From assembly GCF_030362835.1 (NCBI RefSeq), contig NZ_JAUCGQ010000002.1:372001-436000 (forward strand): a DNA stretch of 64,000 nucleotides, read 5' to 3'. The position numbers were made by a program, and so were the translations under genes. Origin of the DNA: Cellulomonas alba. GTDB lineage: Bacteria > Actinomycetota > Actinomycetes > Actinomycetales > Cellulomonadaceae. Below the pieces are notes generated by a model. That model was not told where the DNA came from. It was given only the letters and a program-made list of their open reading frames with translations, and made no database searches. This document shows, one piece after another, positions 47,840-56,657 of the stretch (the first letter of the stretch is position 1; the number at the start of each line of letters is the position of its first letter).

Positions 47840-50068
47840 TCAGGCGGCCCACCCGTCCGGCAGCGGCGCGGCGTGCAGCACGTGCAGCGCGTGCGTCGGA
47901 CGCGTCATCGCGACGTAGAGGTCGCCCGCTCCGCCGGCCAGCACGTCGGCCGGCTCGAGCAGGACGACGGCGTCGAACTCGAGGCCCTTCGCCTCGTCGG
48001 GCGCGAGGAGCACCAGGGACGCGTCGAGGTCGACGACCCCGGTACCGGCGCGCGCGGCGACGAGCCCGTCCTCGCGCAGCGCGGCGTCGATCGCGTCGAG
48101 CGACGCCCGCACCGCGATCACCGCGACGCGCCCCGCACCGGACTCGTCGCGGACCTCGTCCACGGCCTTCGAGGCGCGCCGCACGGCCGCGGCGACCACC
48201 GCGTCCGCGGGGACACGCTCGGTGACGAGCGCGTCCGGCACGTCGCGCGCGGACGTCAGCGGGCTGACGGGCAGCCCTGCCGCGACCGCGACACGGCGCG
48301 CGGTCTCGGCCACCGTCGCGGGCGTCCGGTAGTTGACGGTCAGCTCCGCGAGGCGCCATGACGAGCGGAGCAGCGGGTCGAGCTGCGCGCGCCAGCTGCG
48401 CGCACCGGCGGACGCCGTCGTCTGCGCGACGTCGCCGACGATCGTGAGCGACCGCGTCGGGACGCGCCGGAGCAGTGCGCGCCACGCCATGGGGGAGAGC
48501 TCCTGGGCCTCGTCGACCACCACGTGCCCGTAGGTCCACGTGCGGTCCGACGCGGCGCGCTCGGCGGTCGTCAGGGTGGGGCCGGTGCCCGCGAAGCGGT
48601 CGGCGAGCATCTCGGCCGAGACGTACGGCGCGCTGCCCGTCTGCTGGAGCACCTGCCGCGCGTACTCGAGCTCGCTCGCGCGGCGGTCGGCGTCGGCCTT
48701 GGCCTGGGCACGCTGGGCCTGGTCGTCCTCGCCGAGCAGCTCGGCCGCCTCGTCGAGCAGCGGGACGTCGGCGGGGGTGAACGGCGCGTCGGGGTCACGC
48801 CGGAGCAGCTCGCGCTCGCGCGGCGTCAGGTCGGGCGCCGCCGCCTCGAGGCGCCACGGCTTCGCGTAGAGGTCGGCGAGCAGCTTCTGCGGCGTCAGCG
48901 GCATCCACGCGAGGTTCAGCGCGACGCGGATGTCGCGGTGCGAGCGCAGGTCCTCGACGATCTCGCCGCGCTCGTCGGGCGGCACGTCGAACGCGAGCTG
49001 GCGCACGTACTGCTCCGCGAGCCGGCCGAGCATGTCGCGCACGAACGCGACGCGCGCCAGGTTGTGCGGCCGGTGGTTGCGGCGCGCGCGGGCGATCGCG
49101 GACGCGACGTCGCCGGGGCGGACCACGACCGTGCGACCGTCGACACGCACCCGGACCGGCTCGGCCGGCACGCGCTCGCGCTGGCGCACCGCGCGGGCGA
49201 TCAGGTCGGCCCAGAGCGCGCGGCCCTTGATCTCGGCGACCTCGTCCGGCTCGCTCCCGATCGCCTCGACGCCGGGCACGAGCTCCGCGACGGTCGAGGT
49301 CACGACCCCGGTCTCGCCGAGGGAGGGCAGCACCTGGTCGATGTACCGCAGGAAGGTGCGTGACGGGCCGACGAGCAGCACGCCCGAGCGCTCGAGCGTG
49401 CGGCGGTGCGCGTACAGCAGGTAGGCGGCGCGGTGCAGCGCCACGGCGGTCTTCCCGGTGCCGGGACCGCCCTGGACGACGAGGGCCCCGCCGAGCTCGG
49501 ACCGGATGATCGCGTCCTGCTCCGCCTGGATGGTCGCGACGATGTCGCCCATGCGACCCGTGCGGCCCTCGGCGAGCGTGGCGAGCAGAGCGCCCTCGCC
49601 GGTCAGCATGCCGACGTCGGTCGCCGAGTCCAGGTCCAGGAGCTCGTCCTCGACGCCGGTCACGGTGCGGCCGCGCGTCACGACGTGGCGGCGACGCACG
49701 ACGTCGTCGGGGTGGGCCGCGGTCGCCCGGTAGAACGCCTGCGCGGCCGGCGCGCGCCAGTCGGTGAGCAGCGACGTGCGCTCCTCGTCCGTCAGCCCGA
49801 GCCGGCCGATGTACCGCCGCGAGCCGTCGGTCAGGTCGAGCCGCCCGAACACGAGCCGCTCCTCCACCGCCTCGAGCTGCGCGACGCGGTTCTCGTACAA
49901 CGTGGCGAACGCGTCGCGCTCGCTGCGGTTCTGGGGCGACCCGCTGGGGCCCTGACGCCGGACGTCCGCCAGCCGCGACCGGGTCTCCGCCCGCAGGTCG
50001 TCGAGCCGGCCGTAGAGCCGGTCCACGACGTGCTGCTCGTCGGCCAGCTCCGCGTCGATGCCTGTCAC
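47840..50068 (-). CDS. helD: HelD-family RNA polymerase-recycling ATPase
   Basis: A 742-residue UvrD-like superfamily 1 protein of the HelD/HelR type. The N-terminal coiled coil (DAELADEQHVVDRLYGRLDDL) is the arm that enters RNA polymerase. The 1A domain has VVQGGPGTGKTAVALHRAAYLLY, then LLVGPSRTFLRYIDQVLPSLGE. Later motifs are VVVDEAQELSPMAW, IVGDVAQTT and LTVNYRTPATVAE. The C-terminus ends DLYVAMTRPTHALHVLH. HelD removes stalled polymerase from DNA, and some actinobacterial homologues confer rifamycin tolerance. The start is placed at GTG 50068; upstream residues are not family-like. Confidence 0.9.
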   Translation of the reverse strand: MTGIDAELADEQHVVDRLYGRLDDLRAETRSRLADVRRQGPSGSPQNRSERDAFATLYENRVAQLEAVEERLVFGRLDLTDGSRRYIGRLGLTDEERTSLLTDWRAPAAQAFYRATAAHPDDVVRRRHVVTRGRTVTGVEDELLDLDSATDVGMLTGEGALLATLAEGRTGRMGDIVATIQAEQDAIIRSELGGALVVQGGPGTGKTAVALHRAAYLLYAHRRTLERSGVLLVGPSRTFLRYIDQVLPSLGETGVVTSTVAELVPGVEAIGSEPDEVAEIKGRALWADLIARAVRQRERVPAEPVRVRVDGRTVVVRPGDVASAIARARRNHRPHNLARVAFVRDMLGRLAEQYVRQLAFDVPPDERGEIVEDLRSHRDIRVALNLAWMPLTPQKLLADLYAKPWRLEAAAPDLTPRERELLRRDPDAPFTPADVPLLDEAAELLGEDDQAQRAQAKADADRRASELEYARQVLQQTGSAPYVSAEMLADRFAGTGPTLTTAERAASDRTWTYGHVVVDEAQELSPMAWRALLRRVPTRSLTIVGDVAQTTASAGARSWRAQLDPLLRSSWRLAELTVNYRTPATVAETARRVAVAAGLPVSPLTSARDVPDALVTERVPADAVVAAAVRRASKAVDEVRDESGAGRVAVIAVRASLDAIDAALREDGLVAARAGTGVVDLDASLVLLAPDEAKGLEFDAVVLLEPADVLAGGAGDLYVAMTRPTHALHVLHAAPLPDGWAA

Positions 50069-50308
50069 CTGCGCGTTCTCCCGTCCGACGACGTCTGGTG
50101 CCGAGCGCTCGGGCCCTCCGTGGCGGGCGCCTGCGCAGTGCACGGCACCCGCCCGGCGTGCCGAGCGGCCGTCCATTATCCGCCTCCGGCGGGGCGCCGG
50201 CACACGTCCGTCCGAGTGGCTGACAGCCGCCGGGCGGCCGTGAGCGCCTGTCGCACCTACGCTTCGGTAGCGCGCGTCCCCCCTCCGCCGCGCAGGACGA
50301 AGGAGCTC
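50069..50308. promoter_or_regulatory. Divergent helD/response-regulator intergenic region
   Basis: This 240-nt region holds a perfect 12-bp palindrome CCGAGCGCTCGG (50101-50112). On the minus strand it has a -10-like GATAAT (50180-50175), which would give helD a leader of about 100 nt. AAGGAG precedes the plus-strand GTG. I cannot confirm a rifamycin-associated element by eye. Confidence 0.45.
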
Positions 50309-51547
50309 GTGACTCACGCCACCGCCCCAGGGCACGCCTCGGCGCCCGGTCGACGGGACCCCCTGCGTGACGACGCCATCCGGCTGCTGCTCGTCGAGGA
50401 CGACGACGGTGACGCGCTGCTCGTGCGCGAGCACCTCGAGGACGCCGGGCTGACGGTGGACCTCGACTGGGTGCGCACGCTCGACGAGGCGGTCGCGCGG
50501 CTCGACGTCGACTGCGTCCTGCTCGACCTCGGCCTGCCGGACGCGGTCGGCCTGCCGGCGCTCGAGCGGCTCCTCGCCGCCGGCGCACCCGCCGTCGTCG
50601 TCCTCACGGGGCTCGCCGGCACGGAGGTGGGCCTACGCGCTCTCGCCGCCGGCGCGCAGGACTACCTGGTCAAGGGCGAGGTCGACGGGGAGACGCTCGG
50701 CCGCTCGGTCCGCTACGCGATCCAGCGCCGCCGCCTGGACCTCACGGACCGTGAGCTGTACCGCAGCCTCGTGCGCGCGGAGGAGACGAACCGCCTCGAG
50801 CGTGCCCTGCTGCCGAAGCCGATGGTCTCCGACGCGGGCCTGGACGTGCGCGTCGGCTACCGCGCCGGGCGCGACGGCCTGCTGGGCGGCGACTTCTACG
50901 ACGTGGTCGAACGGCCCGACGGCACCGTCCTCGCGCTCGTCGGGGACGTCTGCGGCCACGGGCCGGACGAGGCGGCGCTCGGTGCGACGCTGCGCACCGC
51001 GTGGCGCACGCTCGTGATCGCGGGGACGCCCGCGGGCGAGATCTTCGGGCTGCTCGAGCGGGTCCTCGCGTCCGAGCGGCACCGCCCGGAGGTGTTCACG
51101 ACGGCGGCGATGCTCGCCGTGGCGCCCGACCGCGAGTCCGCCGACCTCTACCTCGCGGGTCACCCCGTGCCGTTCCTGCTCGACCCGAGCGCCGAGCTGC
51201 TGCCGACCGGCCACCGCGGCCGCGCACTCGGGATCCCGGTCACGGGCGGGTGGGAGCCGGCGAGGCTGCACCTCGGGCCGCGCTGGCGCGTCCTGCTCTA
51301 CACGGACGGCCTGCTCGAGGCGACGATCGGCGACGGACGGGAGCGGCTCGGCAAGGCCGGCCTGTGCGCGGTGGTCGACGAGGTGCAGCGAGCCACGGAG
51401 CCGGCCGTGACGACGTCGTCCGACGACCAGGCGGCCGCCCAGGACGGGACGGACCTCGTGCACCGCGTGCTGGCGCGCGTACGCGAGATCCACGGCGGCG
51501 ATCTCGTCGACGACGCGGCCGTCGTGCTCGTGGGGTGGGGCGGATGA
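50309..51547 (+). CDS. Response regulator with SpoIIE-type PP2C phosphatase output
   Basis: A 412-residue protein: receiver domain (residues about 22-145; IRLLLVEDDDGDALLV, phospho-acceptor D73 in CVLLDLGLPDAVG, YLVKGEVDG), a short coiled linker, and a SpoIIE/RsbU-like phosphatase domain (about 175-412; GGDFYDVVERPDG, GDVCGHGPDEAALG, LLYTDGLLEA). Such proteins dephosphorylate anti-sigma antagonist proteins in partner-switching stress pathways. The cognate kinase overlaps its stop by 4 nt. The anti-sigma target is not in this window. Confidence 0.92.
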   Translation: MTHATAPGHASAPGRRDPLRDDAIRLLLVEDDDGDALLVREHLEDAGLTVDLDWVRTLDEAVARLDVDCVLLDLGLPDAVGLPALERLLAAGAPAVVVLTGLAGTEVGLRALAAGAQDYLVKGEVDGETLGRSVRYAIQRRRLDLTDRELYRSLVRAEETNRLERALLPKPMVSDAGLDVRVGYRAGRDGLLGGDFYDVVERPDGTVLALVGDVCGHGPDEAALGATLRTAWRTLVIAGTPAGEIFGLLERVLASERHRPEVFTTAAMLAVAPDRESADLYLAGHPVPFLLDPSAELLPTGHRGRALGIPVTGGWEPARLHLGPRWRVLLYTDGLLEATIGDGRERLGKAGLCAVVDEVQRATEPAVTTSSDDQAAAQDGTDLVHRVLARVREIHGGDLVDDAAVVLVGWGG

Positions 51548-53109
51548 GCCTCGCGCCGACCTCGACGCGCGGCGCCGCCACCCTGCGGCGTCGCCTGCGC
51601 TCGCTCCTCGTGGCGTGTGCCGTGGTGCTGGGCCTGATCCTGGTGCTCACCGCGGCCGTGTTCGCGCGGCTCGTCGACCGGCAGACGGCCGTGACCGACA
51701 CGTACTTCGGCGCGATCACGACGGCGAACGACGTCTACCTCCAGCTCGTCGACGCGGAGACCGGCGTGCGTGGCTACGCGCTCACGGGCGACGACGTCAC
51801 GCTCGAGCCGTGGAACCGCTCGGTCGCGTCCAGGACGTCGTTCGCCTCGGTCGCGGACGAGCTCGCCAAGGTCAGCGGTGACGCGAGCCTCGGCCAGGTC
51901 GCACGCGCGGCCGACACCGCGGCGCAACGGTGGCAGGACGAGTTCGCGCGCCCTCTCATCGCGCAGGTGGCCTCCCAGGGCCGTCAGTCGGTGACGACCG
52001 ACCAGGTCGAGGGCGGCAAGAAGCTGTTCGACGACGCGCGCGCGGCGGCGAACGCGTACCTCGCCCAGCTCGACGACGCGCGGGACGCGGCGAAGTCGGA
52101 GCTCCACCTGTGGACGCGCGTGGCCTCGGCGATCGTCGCGGTCCTCGTGCTGGCGGCCCTCGCGGTGGGCGTGGTCCTGTGGGTCGCGCTGAAGCGGTGG
52201 GTCCTCGAGCCGCTCGACCGACTCGCCCTCGACGCGCAGCAGGTCGCGGACGGCGACCTCGCGCACCCCGTGGTGCCGACCGGGCCCGGCGAGATCCGCG
52301 CGCTCGGCACGGACGTGGAGCGCATGCGCGGCACGCTGCACGCGCAGGTCCGGCTCGTCGAGGCGTCGCGGGCCGAGATCGAGGCCGCGCACGACCGCCT
52401 CGCGGACCAGGCGGAGGAGCTGCGTCGGTCGAACCGCGACCTCGAGCAGTTCGCGTACGTCGCGTCGCACGACCTCCAGGAGCCGCTGCGGAAGGTCGCG
52501 AGCTTCACGCAGCTCCTCGCCAAGCGGTACGGCGACGAGCTCGACGAGCGCGGTCAGCAGTACGTCGCGTTCGCGGTCGACGGCGCGAAGCGCATGCAGC
52601 GCCTGATCCAGGACCTGCTCGGCTTCTCCCGCGTGGGCCGGGTGGGCGGCGAGGTCACGGACGTCGACCTCGAGCAGTCGCTCGCGCACGCGCTCGACAA
52701 CCTCGAGGAGTCGATCACCGAGGCGGGTGCCGTCGTCACCCACGACCCGCTGCCCACGGTGCGCGGCGAGGCGGCGCTGCTCGACCAGCTGTTCCAGAAC
52801 CTCGTCGGCAACGCCGTGAAGTTCCGGGACCCGACGCGTGCCCCTCGCGTCCATCTGAGCGCGCGGCGGGTGGCAGACTCCTGGGAGCTCGAGTGTCGGG
52901 ACAACGGCATCGGTATCGACCCGCAGTACGCGGAACGCGTCTTCGTGATCTTCCAGCGGCTGCACCCCAAGGACGTGTACGACGGCACCGGCATCGGACT
53001 GGCGCTCTGCAAGAAGATCATCGAGTTCCACGGCGGCCGGATCTGGATCGCCGACGACACCGTCGAGGGCACCAGCATCCGCTGGACCCTGCCCGCCGAG
53101 GACGACTGA
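51544..53109 (+). CDS. CHASE3-HAMP sensor histidine kinase
   Basis: A 521-residue membrane kinase. Two membrane helices (about residues 20-42 and 193-218) bracket a CHASE3-type extracellular sensor ([16 protein letters not shown]). A HAMP linker follows, then a HisKA domain with H309 in [14 protein letters not shown] and an ATPase domain with [20 protein letters not shown] and [18 protein letters not shown]. The [10 protein letters not shown]-box type is common in phytochrome-like kinases paired with small response regulators. It is translationally coupled to the PP2C regulator and followed by a stand-alone receiver. Confidence 0.93.
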   Translation: MSLAPTSTRGAATLRRRLRSLLVACAVVLGLILVLTAAVFARLVDRQTAVTDTYFGAITTANDVYLQLVDAETGVRGYALTGDDVTLEPWNRSVASRTSFASVADELAKVSGDASLGQVARAADTAAQRWQDEFARPLIAQVASQGRQSVTTDQVEGGKKLFDDARAAANAYLAQLDDARDAAKSELHLWTRVASAIVAVLVLAALAVGVVLWVALKRWVLEPLDRLALDAQQVADGDLAHPVVPTGPGEIRALGTDVERMRGTLHAQVRLVEASRAEIEAAHDRLADQAEELRRSNRDLEQFAYVASHDLQEPLRKVASFTQLLAKRYGDELDERGQQYVAFAVDGAKRMQRLIQDLLGFSRVGRVGGEVTDVDLEQSLAHALDNLEESITEAGAVVTHDPLPTVRGEAALLDQLFQNLVGNAVKFRDPTRAPRVHLSARRVADSWELECRDNGIGIDPQYAERVFVIFQRLHPKDVYDGTGIGLALCKKIIEFHGGRIWIADDTVEGTSIRWTLPAEDD

Positions 53110-53144
53110 CGCCGCCCGCAAGGGCCCGGACACGGAGGCCACCA

Positions 53145-53585
53145 GTGCCGAACGACCGCAAGATCATCGACGTGCTGCTCGTCGAGGACGACCCGGGCGA
53201 CGTGCTCATGACGCGCGAGGCGTTCGAGGACAACAAGCTGAACAACCGGCTCGCGGTCGTGCCCGACGGCGTCACCGCGATGGAGTTCCTCCGCAAGGAG
53301 GGCGAGTTCGTCGACGCACCGACCCCGGACCTCATCCTGCTCGACCTCAACCTGCCGCGCATGGACGGCCGCGAGGTGCTCGCCGCTCTCAAGGCCGACG
53401 CCGACCTGCGCTCGATCCCGGTGGTCGTGCTCACGACCTCGGAGGCCGAGGAGGACGTGGTGCGCAGCTACGCGCTGCACGCCAACGCCTACGTGACGAA
53501 GCCCGTCGACTTCGACGCGTTCATCAACGTGGTGCGGCAGATCGACGACTTCTTCGTCGAGGTCGTCCGGCTGCCCGCGCGCTGA
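53145..53585 (+). CDS. Stand-alone receiver protein (Rcp1-like)
   Basis: A 146-residue single-domain response regulator: [20 protein letters not shown], phospho-acceptor D67 in [34 protein letters not shown] and the Lys in [18 protein letters not shown]. It has no output domain. This DLNLPRMDG type commonly pairs with the histidine-kinase class just upstream. The start is GTG, 35 nt after the kinase stop. It may act as a phosphate sink or relay between the kinase and the PP2C regulator. Confidence 0.92.
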   Translation: MPNDRKIIDVLLVEDDPGDVLMTREAFEDNKLNNRLAVVPDGVTAMEFLRKEGEFVDAPTPDLILLDLNLPRMDGREVLAALKADADLRSIPVVVLTTSEAEEDVVRSYALHANAYVTKPVDFDAFINVVRQIDDFFVEVVRLPAR

Positions 53586-53672
53586 GGCCGGGAAGAGCGG
53601 GCGCTGCCGCCGCGTTGCAGGACGCAGAGGGGCCCGTGCGGGCCGAGGCGACGACGAGGGGTCGGACGATCG

Positions 53673-54605
53673 ATGCTCAACCCGAGCGACATCTACGAGG
53701 TCGACGAGCAGACCGCTGCGCAGCTCGCCGAGCGGACGGCTGAGGGCCGCGGCCCGGTGCTCGTCCACGCGGTGCGCGGCTTCGTCGACGCGGGCAACGC
53801 GGGCCAGCTCGCCGCGGGCCACCTGCTCGAGGAGCTCCCCGCGGCGCGGCTCGCGACGTTCGACGCCGACCAGCTGCTCGACTACCGCTCGCGTCGGCCC
53901 ACGATGACGTTCGACCGCACCGGCTGGACCGAGTACGGCGACCCCGAGCTCGCGGTGGACCTCGTCGAGGACGCCACGGGGCTGCCGTTCCTGCTGCTGC
54001 ACGGCGTCGAGCCGGACGTGCAGTGGGAGCGGTACGTCGCCGCGGTGCGCCAGATCGTCGAGCGGTTCGACGTGCCGCTGACGGTCGGGCTGCACGGCAT
54101 CCCGATGGGCGTGCCGCACACGCGGCCGATCTCGGTGACGGCCTCCGCGACGCGGCCCGAGCTGGTGGCGGACCACCCGTCATGGTTCGGCACGGTCCAG
54201 GTCCCGGCGAGCGCGAGCGCGCTCCTCGAGCTGCGGCTGGGGCAGTCCGGCCACGACGCGGCGTCGTTCGCGGTGCACGTGCCGCACTACCTGGCGCAGT
54301 CGGCGTTCCCGCAGGCGGCGGTCGCGGGGCTCGCCAACGTCGAGCGGCTGACGGGCCTCGACCTGCGGGTCGCGGCGCTCGGCTCCGCCGCGGACGACGC
54401 GCTCGAGGAGATCGAGCGCCAGGTCGCGGGCTCGACCGAGGTCGCCGCCGTGGTGCACGCGCTCGAGGAGCAGTACGACGCGTTCTCGCGGAACATCGGG
54501 CGCACCAGCCTGCTCGCGAGCGCGACGGAGCTGCCGACCGCGGACGAGCTGGGCGCGGAGTTCGAGCGGTTCCTGGCCGAGCAGACGGACGACGGCGACT
54601 CCTGA
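53673..54605 (+). CDS. PAC2-family protein
   Basis: A 310-residue actinobacterial PAC2 (proteasome assembly chaperone 2 fold) protein: VLVHAVRGFVDAGNAGQLAAGHLLEEL, YRSRRPTMTFDRTGWTEY, LLLHGVEPDVQWERYVAAV, LHGIPMGVPHTRPI and HYLAQSAFPQAAV. The C-terminal 80 residues are helical and acidic. PAC2 relatives are related to proteasome assembly chaperones, but their bacterial role is unsettled. It stands alone after the two-component operon. Confidence 0.85.
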   Translation: MLNPSDIYEVDEQTAAQLAERTAEGRGPVLVHAVRGFVDAGNAGQLAAGHLLEELPAARLATFDADQLLDYRSRRPTMTFDRTGWTEYGDPELAVDLVEDATGLPFLLLHGVEPDVQWERYVAAVRQIVERFDVPLTVGLHGIPMGVPHTRPISVTASATRPELVADHPSWFGTVQVPASASALLELRLGQSGHDAASFAVHVPHYLAQSAFPQAAVAGLANVERLTGLDLRVAALGSAADDALEEIERQVAGSTEVAAVVHALEEQYDAFSRNIGRTSLLASATELPTADELGAEFERFLAEQTDDGDS

Positions 54606-54864
54606 CCGCGACCGTCGCGTGACGTGACCTTTACCGGATCGTTGTCCGGACACGGCCTCCGCCGTGCGCGAAAGCGTGGCGCGCCCCACAGCCACGTGCG
54701 AGGATGCCGTCGTTGCAGTGACGTACTCGCTTGACCGGGGCCGCTTCCGCGGTACCCGCCAGCCGTCCCGGCTGGGCCGCCCGGTGCAGGACGTGAGGCA
54801 TTGCGGCACGGTGCGAGCACAGTGCTCGACGCCGTCACCGGATGGAACAGAAGGAAACAGGGAC
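54606..54864 (+). promoter_or_regulatory. Promoter and long leader of the cold-shock gene
   Basis: TTGACC (54731-54736) and TACCCG (54753-54758) with a 16-nt spacer are a candidate promoter, giving a leader of about 100 nt. Long leaders are usual for cold-shock mRNAs. Farther upstream lies the palindrome TGTCCGGACA (54644-54653). No other gene is visible in this 259-nt stretch. Confidence 0.4.
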
Positions 54865-55068
54865 ATGGCACAGGGTGCTGTCAAGTGGTTCAACGCCGAG
54901 AAGGGCTATGGCTTCATCGCCCAGGACGGCGGCGGCGCGGACGTCTTCGTGCACTACTCCGCGATCGACTCGCAGGGCTACCGGAGCCTCGAGGAGGGCC
55001 AGCGCGTCGAGTTCGAGATCACGCAGGGCCAGAAGGGCCCGCAGGCGGAGCACGTCCGCCCGCTCTGA
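54865..55068 (+). CDS. cspA: Cold-shock protein (CspA family)
   Basis: A 67-residue OB-fold cold-shock domain: [20 protein letters not shown] (RNP1, KGYGFI), [11 protein letters not shown] (RNP2, VFVHY), then [20 protein letters not shown]. It binds single-stranded RNA and DNA and acts as RNA chaperone and antiterminator. The length and motifs are canonical. It has a long 5-prime leader and two consecutive hairpin terminators downstream. Whether it is cold-inducible or constitutive cannot be told from sequence. Confidence 0.96.
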   Translation: MAQGAVKWFNAEKGYGFIAQDGGGADVFVHYSAIDSQGYRSLEEGQRVEFEITQGQKGPQAEHVRPL

Positions 55069-55088
55069 TCGTCTGACGATCTGCCCGC

Positions 55089-55156
55089 AGGGCCGCACCC
55101 CGACCAGGGGTGCGGCCCTGCTGCTTCGTGGCCGCGCCCCGAGCAGGGGTGCGGCC
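55089..55156. terminator. Twin hairpin terminators after cspA
   Basis: Hairpin 1: AGGGCCGCACCCC (55089-55101) pairs perfectly with GGGGTGCGGCCCT (55107-55119) around a 5-nt loop. Hairpin 2: GGCCGCGCCCC (55130-55140) pairs with GGGGTGCGGCC (55146-55156) with one G-T wobble. The two are a diverged tandem copy about 40 nt apart. They separate cspA from a convergent gene. Confidence 0.8.
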
Positions 55157-55227
55157 TCACCGCTTCGGGCGTGCGGCTCCGCTACGCGCGCGGCTCTGCT
55201 GGACGCCCGGCCCTCGCGGCGGTCGCG

Positions 55228-56124
55228 TCAGGCCGCGGCGTCGGGCGGGGGGGCCGGGTCGCGCAGCACGGTGCCGCCGGCGCGGAATGCTCGCGCCTCG
55301 TCCCCGTGCAGGAGCCGCGCGGGCGCCGGCAGGTTCCGGATGGTGCGCTCGAGCCCCGCATCGTCGAGCAGGTCCGTCCGGTCGGTCGCCGCGAGCACCA
55401 CGTTGCCGTAACCGCGTCCCCGCAGCAGCGCCGGCTCGGCGACGACCGCCACGTCGGAGAACACGTCGGCGAGCGTGGCGGCCTCGGCGCGCGCGAGCGT
55501 GAGCGGGGGCCGGTCGGCGCAGTTGACGAGGTAGAGGCCGTCCGGACGCAGCACGCGCGCCACCTGCTCGACCATCTCGCGCGTGCAGACGTGACCGGGC
55601 GTCCGGTCGCCGGCGAACACGTCGCGGACGACGACGTCCGCCGACGCGCTCGCCAGCCTGGTCAGCTCCGCACGCGCGTCGCCCGCCCGGATGCGCAGGG
55701 CGGGGGAGCGCGGCAGGTCGAACCAGCGACGCACGAGCTCGGCGAGCGCGGTGTCGAGCTCGACGGCGAGCTGGTGCGAACCGGGCCGGGAGGCGTCGAA
55801 CGCGCGCGCGAGCGCGCACCCCGCGGCACCGAGGTGCACGACGTCGACGGGCTCGCCCCGCGGTGCGACGCGGTCGACGAACGCGGCCATCTGCTGCATG
55901 TACTCGAAGTCGAGACGCGCCGGGTCGGACAGGTCGAGGAACGAGCTCGGCACGCCGTTGACCACGACGGTCACGCCGTCAGGGTCGTCGGGGTCACGCA
56001 CGAGCTCGACCGTGCCTGTCGGGATCGCGACGGGTCCGGTGGGCCACGGTCCCGCGGCCGGCCGGCGTGTCGGTGCGCGGTGGGAGGCTGAGCCCTGCCG
56101 GGCTGGTCGGCTGCGTCCTGGCAC
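55228..56124 (-). CDS. Spermidine-synthase-like methyltransferase-fold protein
   Basis: About 298 residues of the spermidine synthase/Rossmann methyltransferase fold typical of actinobacterial fused-MFS relatives, but without the membrane part: ATGTVELV-like start (PTGTVELVRDPDDPDGVTVV), LDFEYMQQMAAFVD, VVHLGAAGCALARAF (motif I, Gly-rich), AVELDTALAELVRRWFDLP, DVVVRDVFAG and RPDGLYLVNCAD. A polyamine product is doubtful because such stand-alone proteins are uncharacterised. The start is uncertain: GTG at 56124, 56133 or 56154 are in frame and the region before PTGTVELV is Arg/Pro-rich. Confidence 0.75.
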   Translation of the reverse strand: MPGRSRPARQGSASHRAPTRRPAAGPWPTGPVAIPTGTVELVRDPDDPDGVTVVVNGVPSSFLDLSDPARLDFEYMQQMAAFVDRVAPRGEPVDVVHLGAAGCALARAFDASRPGSHQLAVELDTALAELVRRWFDLPRSPALRIRAGDARAELTRLASASADVVVRDVFAGDRTPGHVCTREMVEQVARVLRPDGLYLVNCADRPPLTLARAEAATLADVFSDVAVVAEPALLRGRGYGNVVLAATDRTDLLDDAGLERTIRNLPAPARLLHGDEARAFRAGGTVLRDPAPPPDAAA

Positions 56125-56154
56125 GCGCCCCACCGTACGGCGGGCCGAGAGCAC

Positions 56155-56184
56155 TTGACGCGGATCGAACAGACGTTCGATACT
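56155..56184 (+). promoter_or_regulatory. SOS promoter of the HEPN-dinB operon
   Basis: TTGACG (56155-56160), an 18-nt spacer and GATACT (56179-56184) form the promoter. The exact SOS box CGAACAGACGTTCG (56166-56179; TCGA-flanked on both sides) fills the spacer, so LexA and RNA polymerase cannot bind together. Confidence 0.9.
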
Positions 56185-56207
56185 GGTCGGACACGAAGGA
56201 GGCAGTC

Positions 56208-56657
56208 ATGACGCAGCACGCGACGCACGCCGCCGCCGACGCGCCGACGCGTCGGTCGACCGACCTCCTCGTGCGGGCGGACTCCGAGCTCCTGGCCGCG
56301 CAGTACTCGTCCGAGCCGTGGGAGCAGTTCTCGCACGCCCACCTCGCCGCGCTGCGCGCGGGTGCCGCGCTCGTCGCCTCGCGTGGGCGGCCATCCGGTC
56401 GCCGGACGCCGCGGTCGGTCTGGGGGATGGTCGAGGCGGTCGCACCGGAGCTGTCACGCTGGGCCCAGCACTTCGCCGACGCGGCGCGTCTGCGCTCGGC
56501 CGTCGAGGCCGGCCGCTTCGACGCCGTGACGGCCGAGCGCGCCGAGCAGGCGCTGTGTGACGCCGAGGACTTCGTCGACGCCGTGCGCGACGCGGTCGAG
56601 GCGCCCCACGAGCACGCCGCGCGCACGCCGCGCATGCTCGCCGTCCGCGCGTCATGA
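56208..56657 (+). CDS. SAV_6107-family HEPN-domain protein
   Basis: A 149-residue helical protein of the SAV_6107 HEPN family: LLVRADSELLAAQYSSEPWEQFSHAHLAALRAGAALVASRG, then SVWGMVEAVAPELSRWAQHFADAARLRSAVEAG. The canonical R-x4-6-H RNase motif of toxin HEPNs is not obvious, so it may be non-catalytic. AAGGAGG precedes the ATG. It overlaps dinB by 4 nt (ATGA) and is controlled by an exact LexA box, so it is made with DNA polymerase IV during SOS. The functional link is unknown. Confidence 0.85.
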   Translation: MTQHATHAAADAPTRRSTDLLVRADSELLAAQYSSEPWEQFSHAHLAALRAGAALVASRGRPSGRRTPRSVWGMVEAVAPELSRWAQHFADAARLRSAVEAGRFDAVTAERAEQALCDAEDFVDAVRDAVEAPHEHAARTPRMLAVRAS

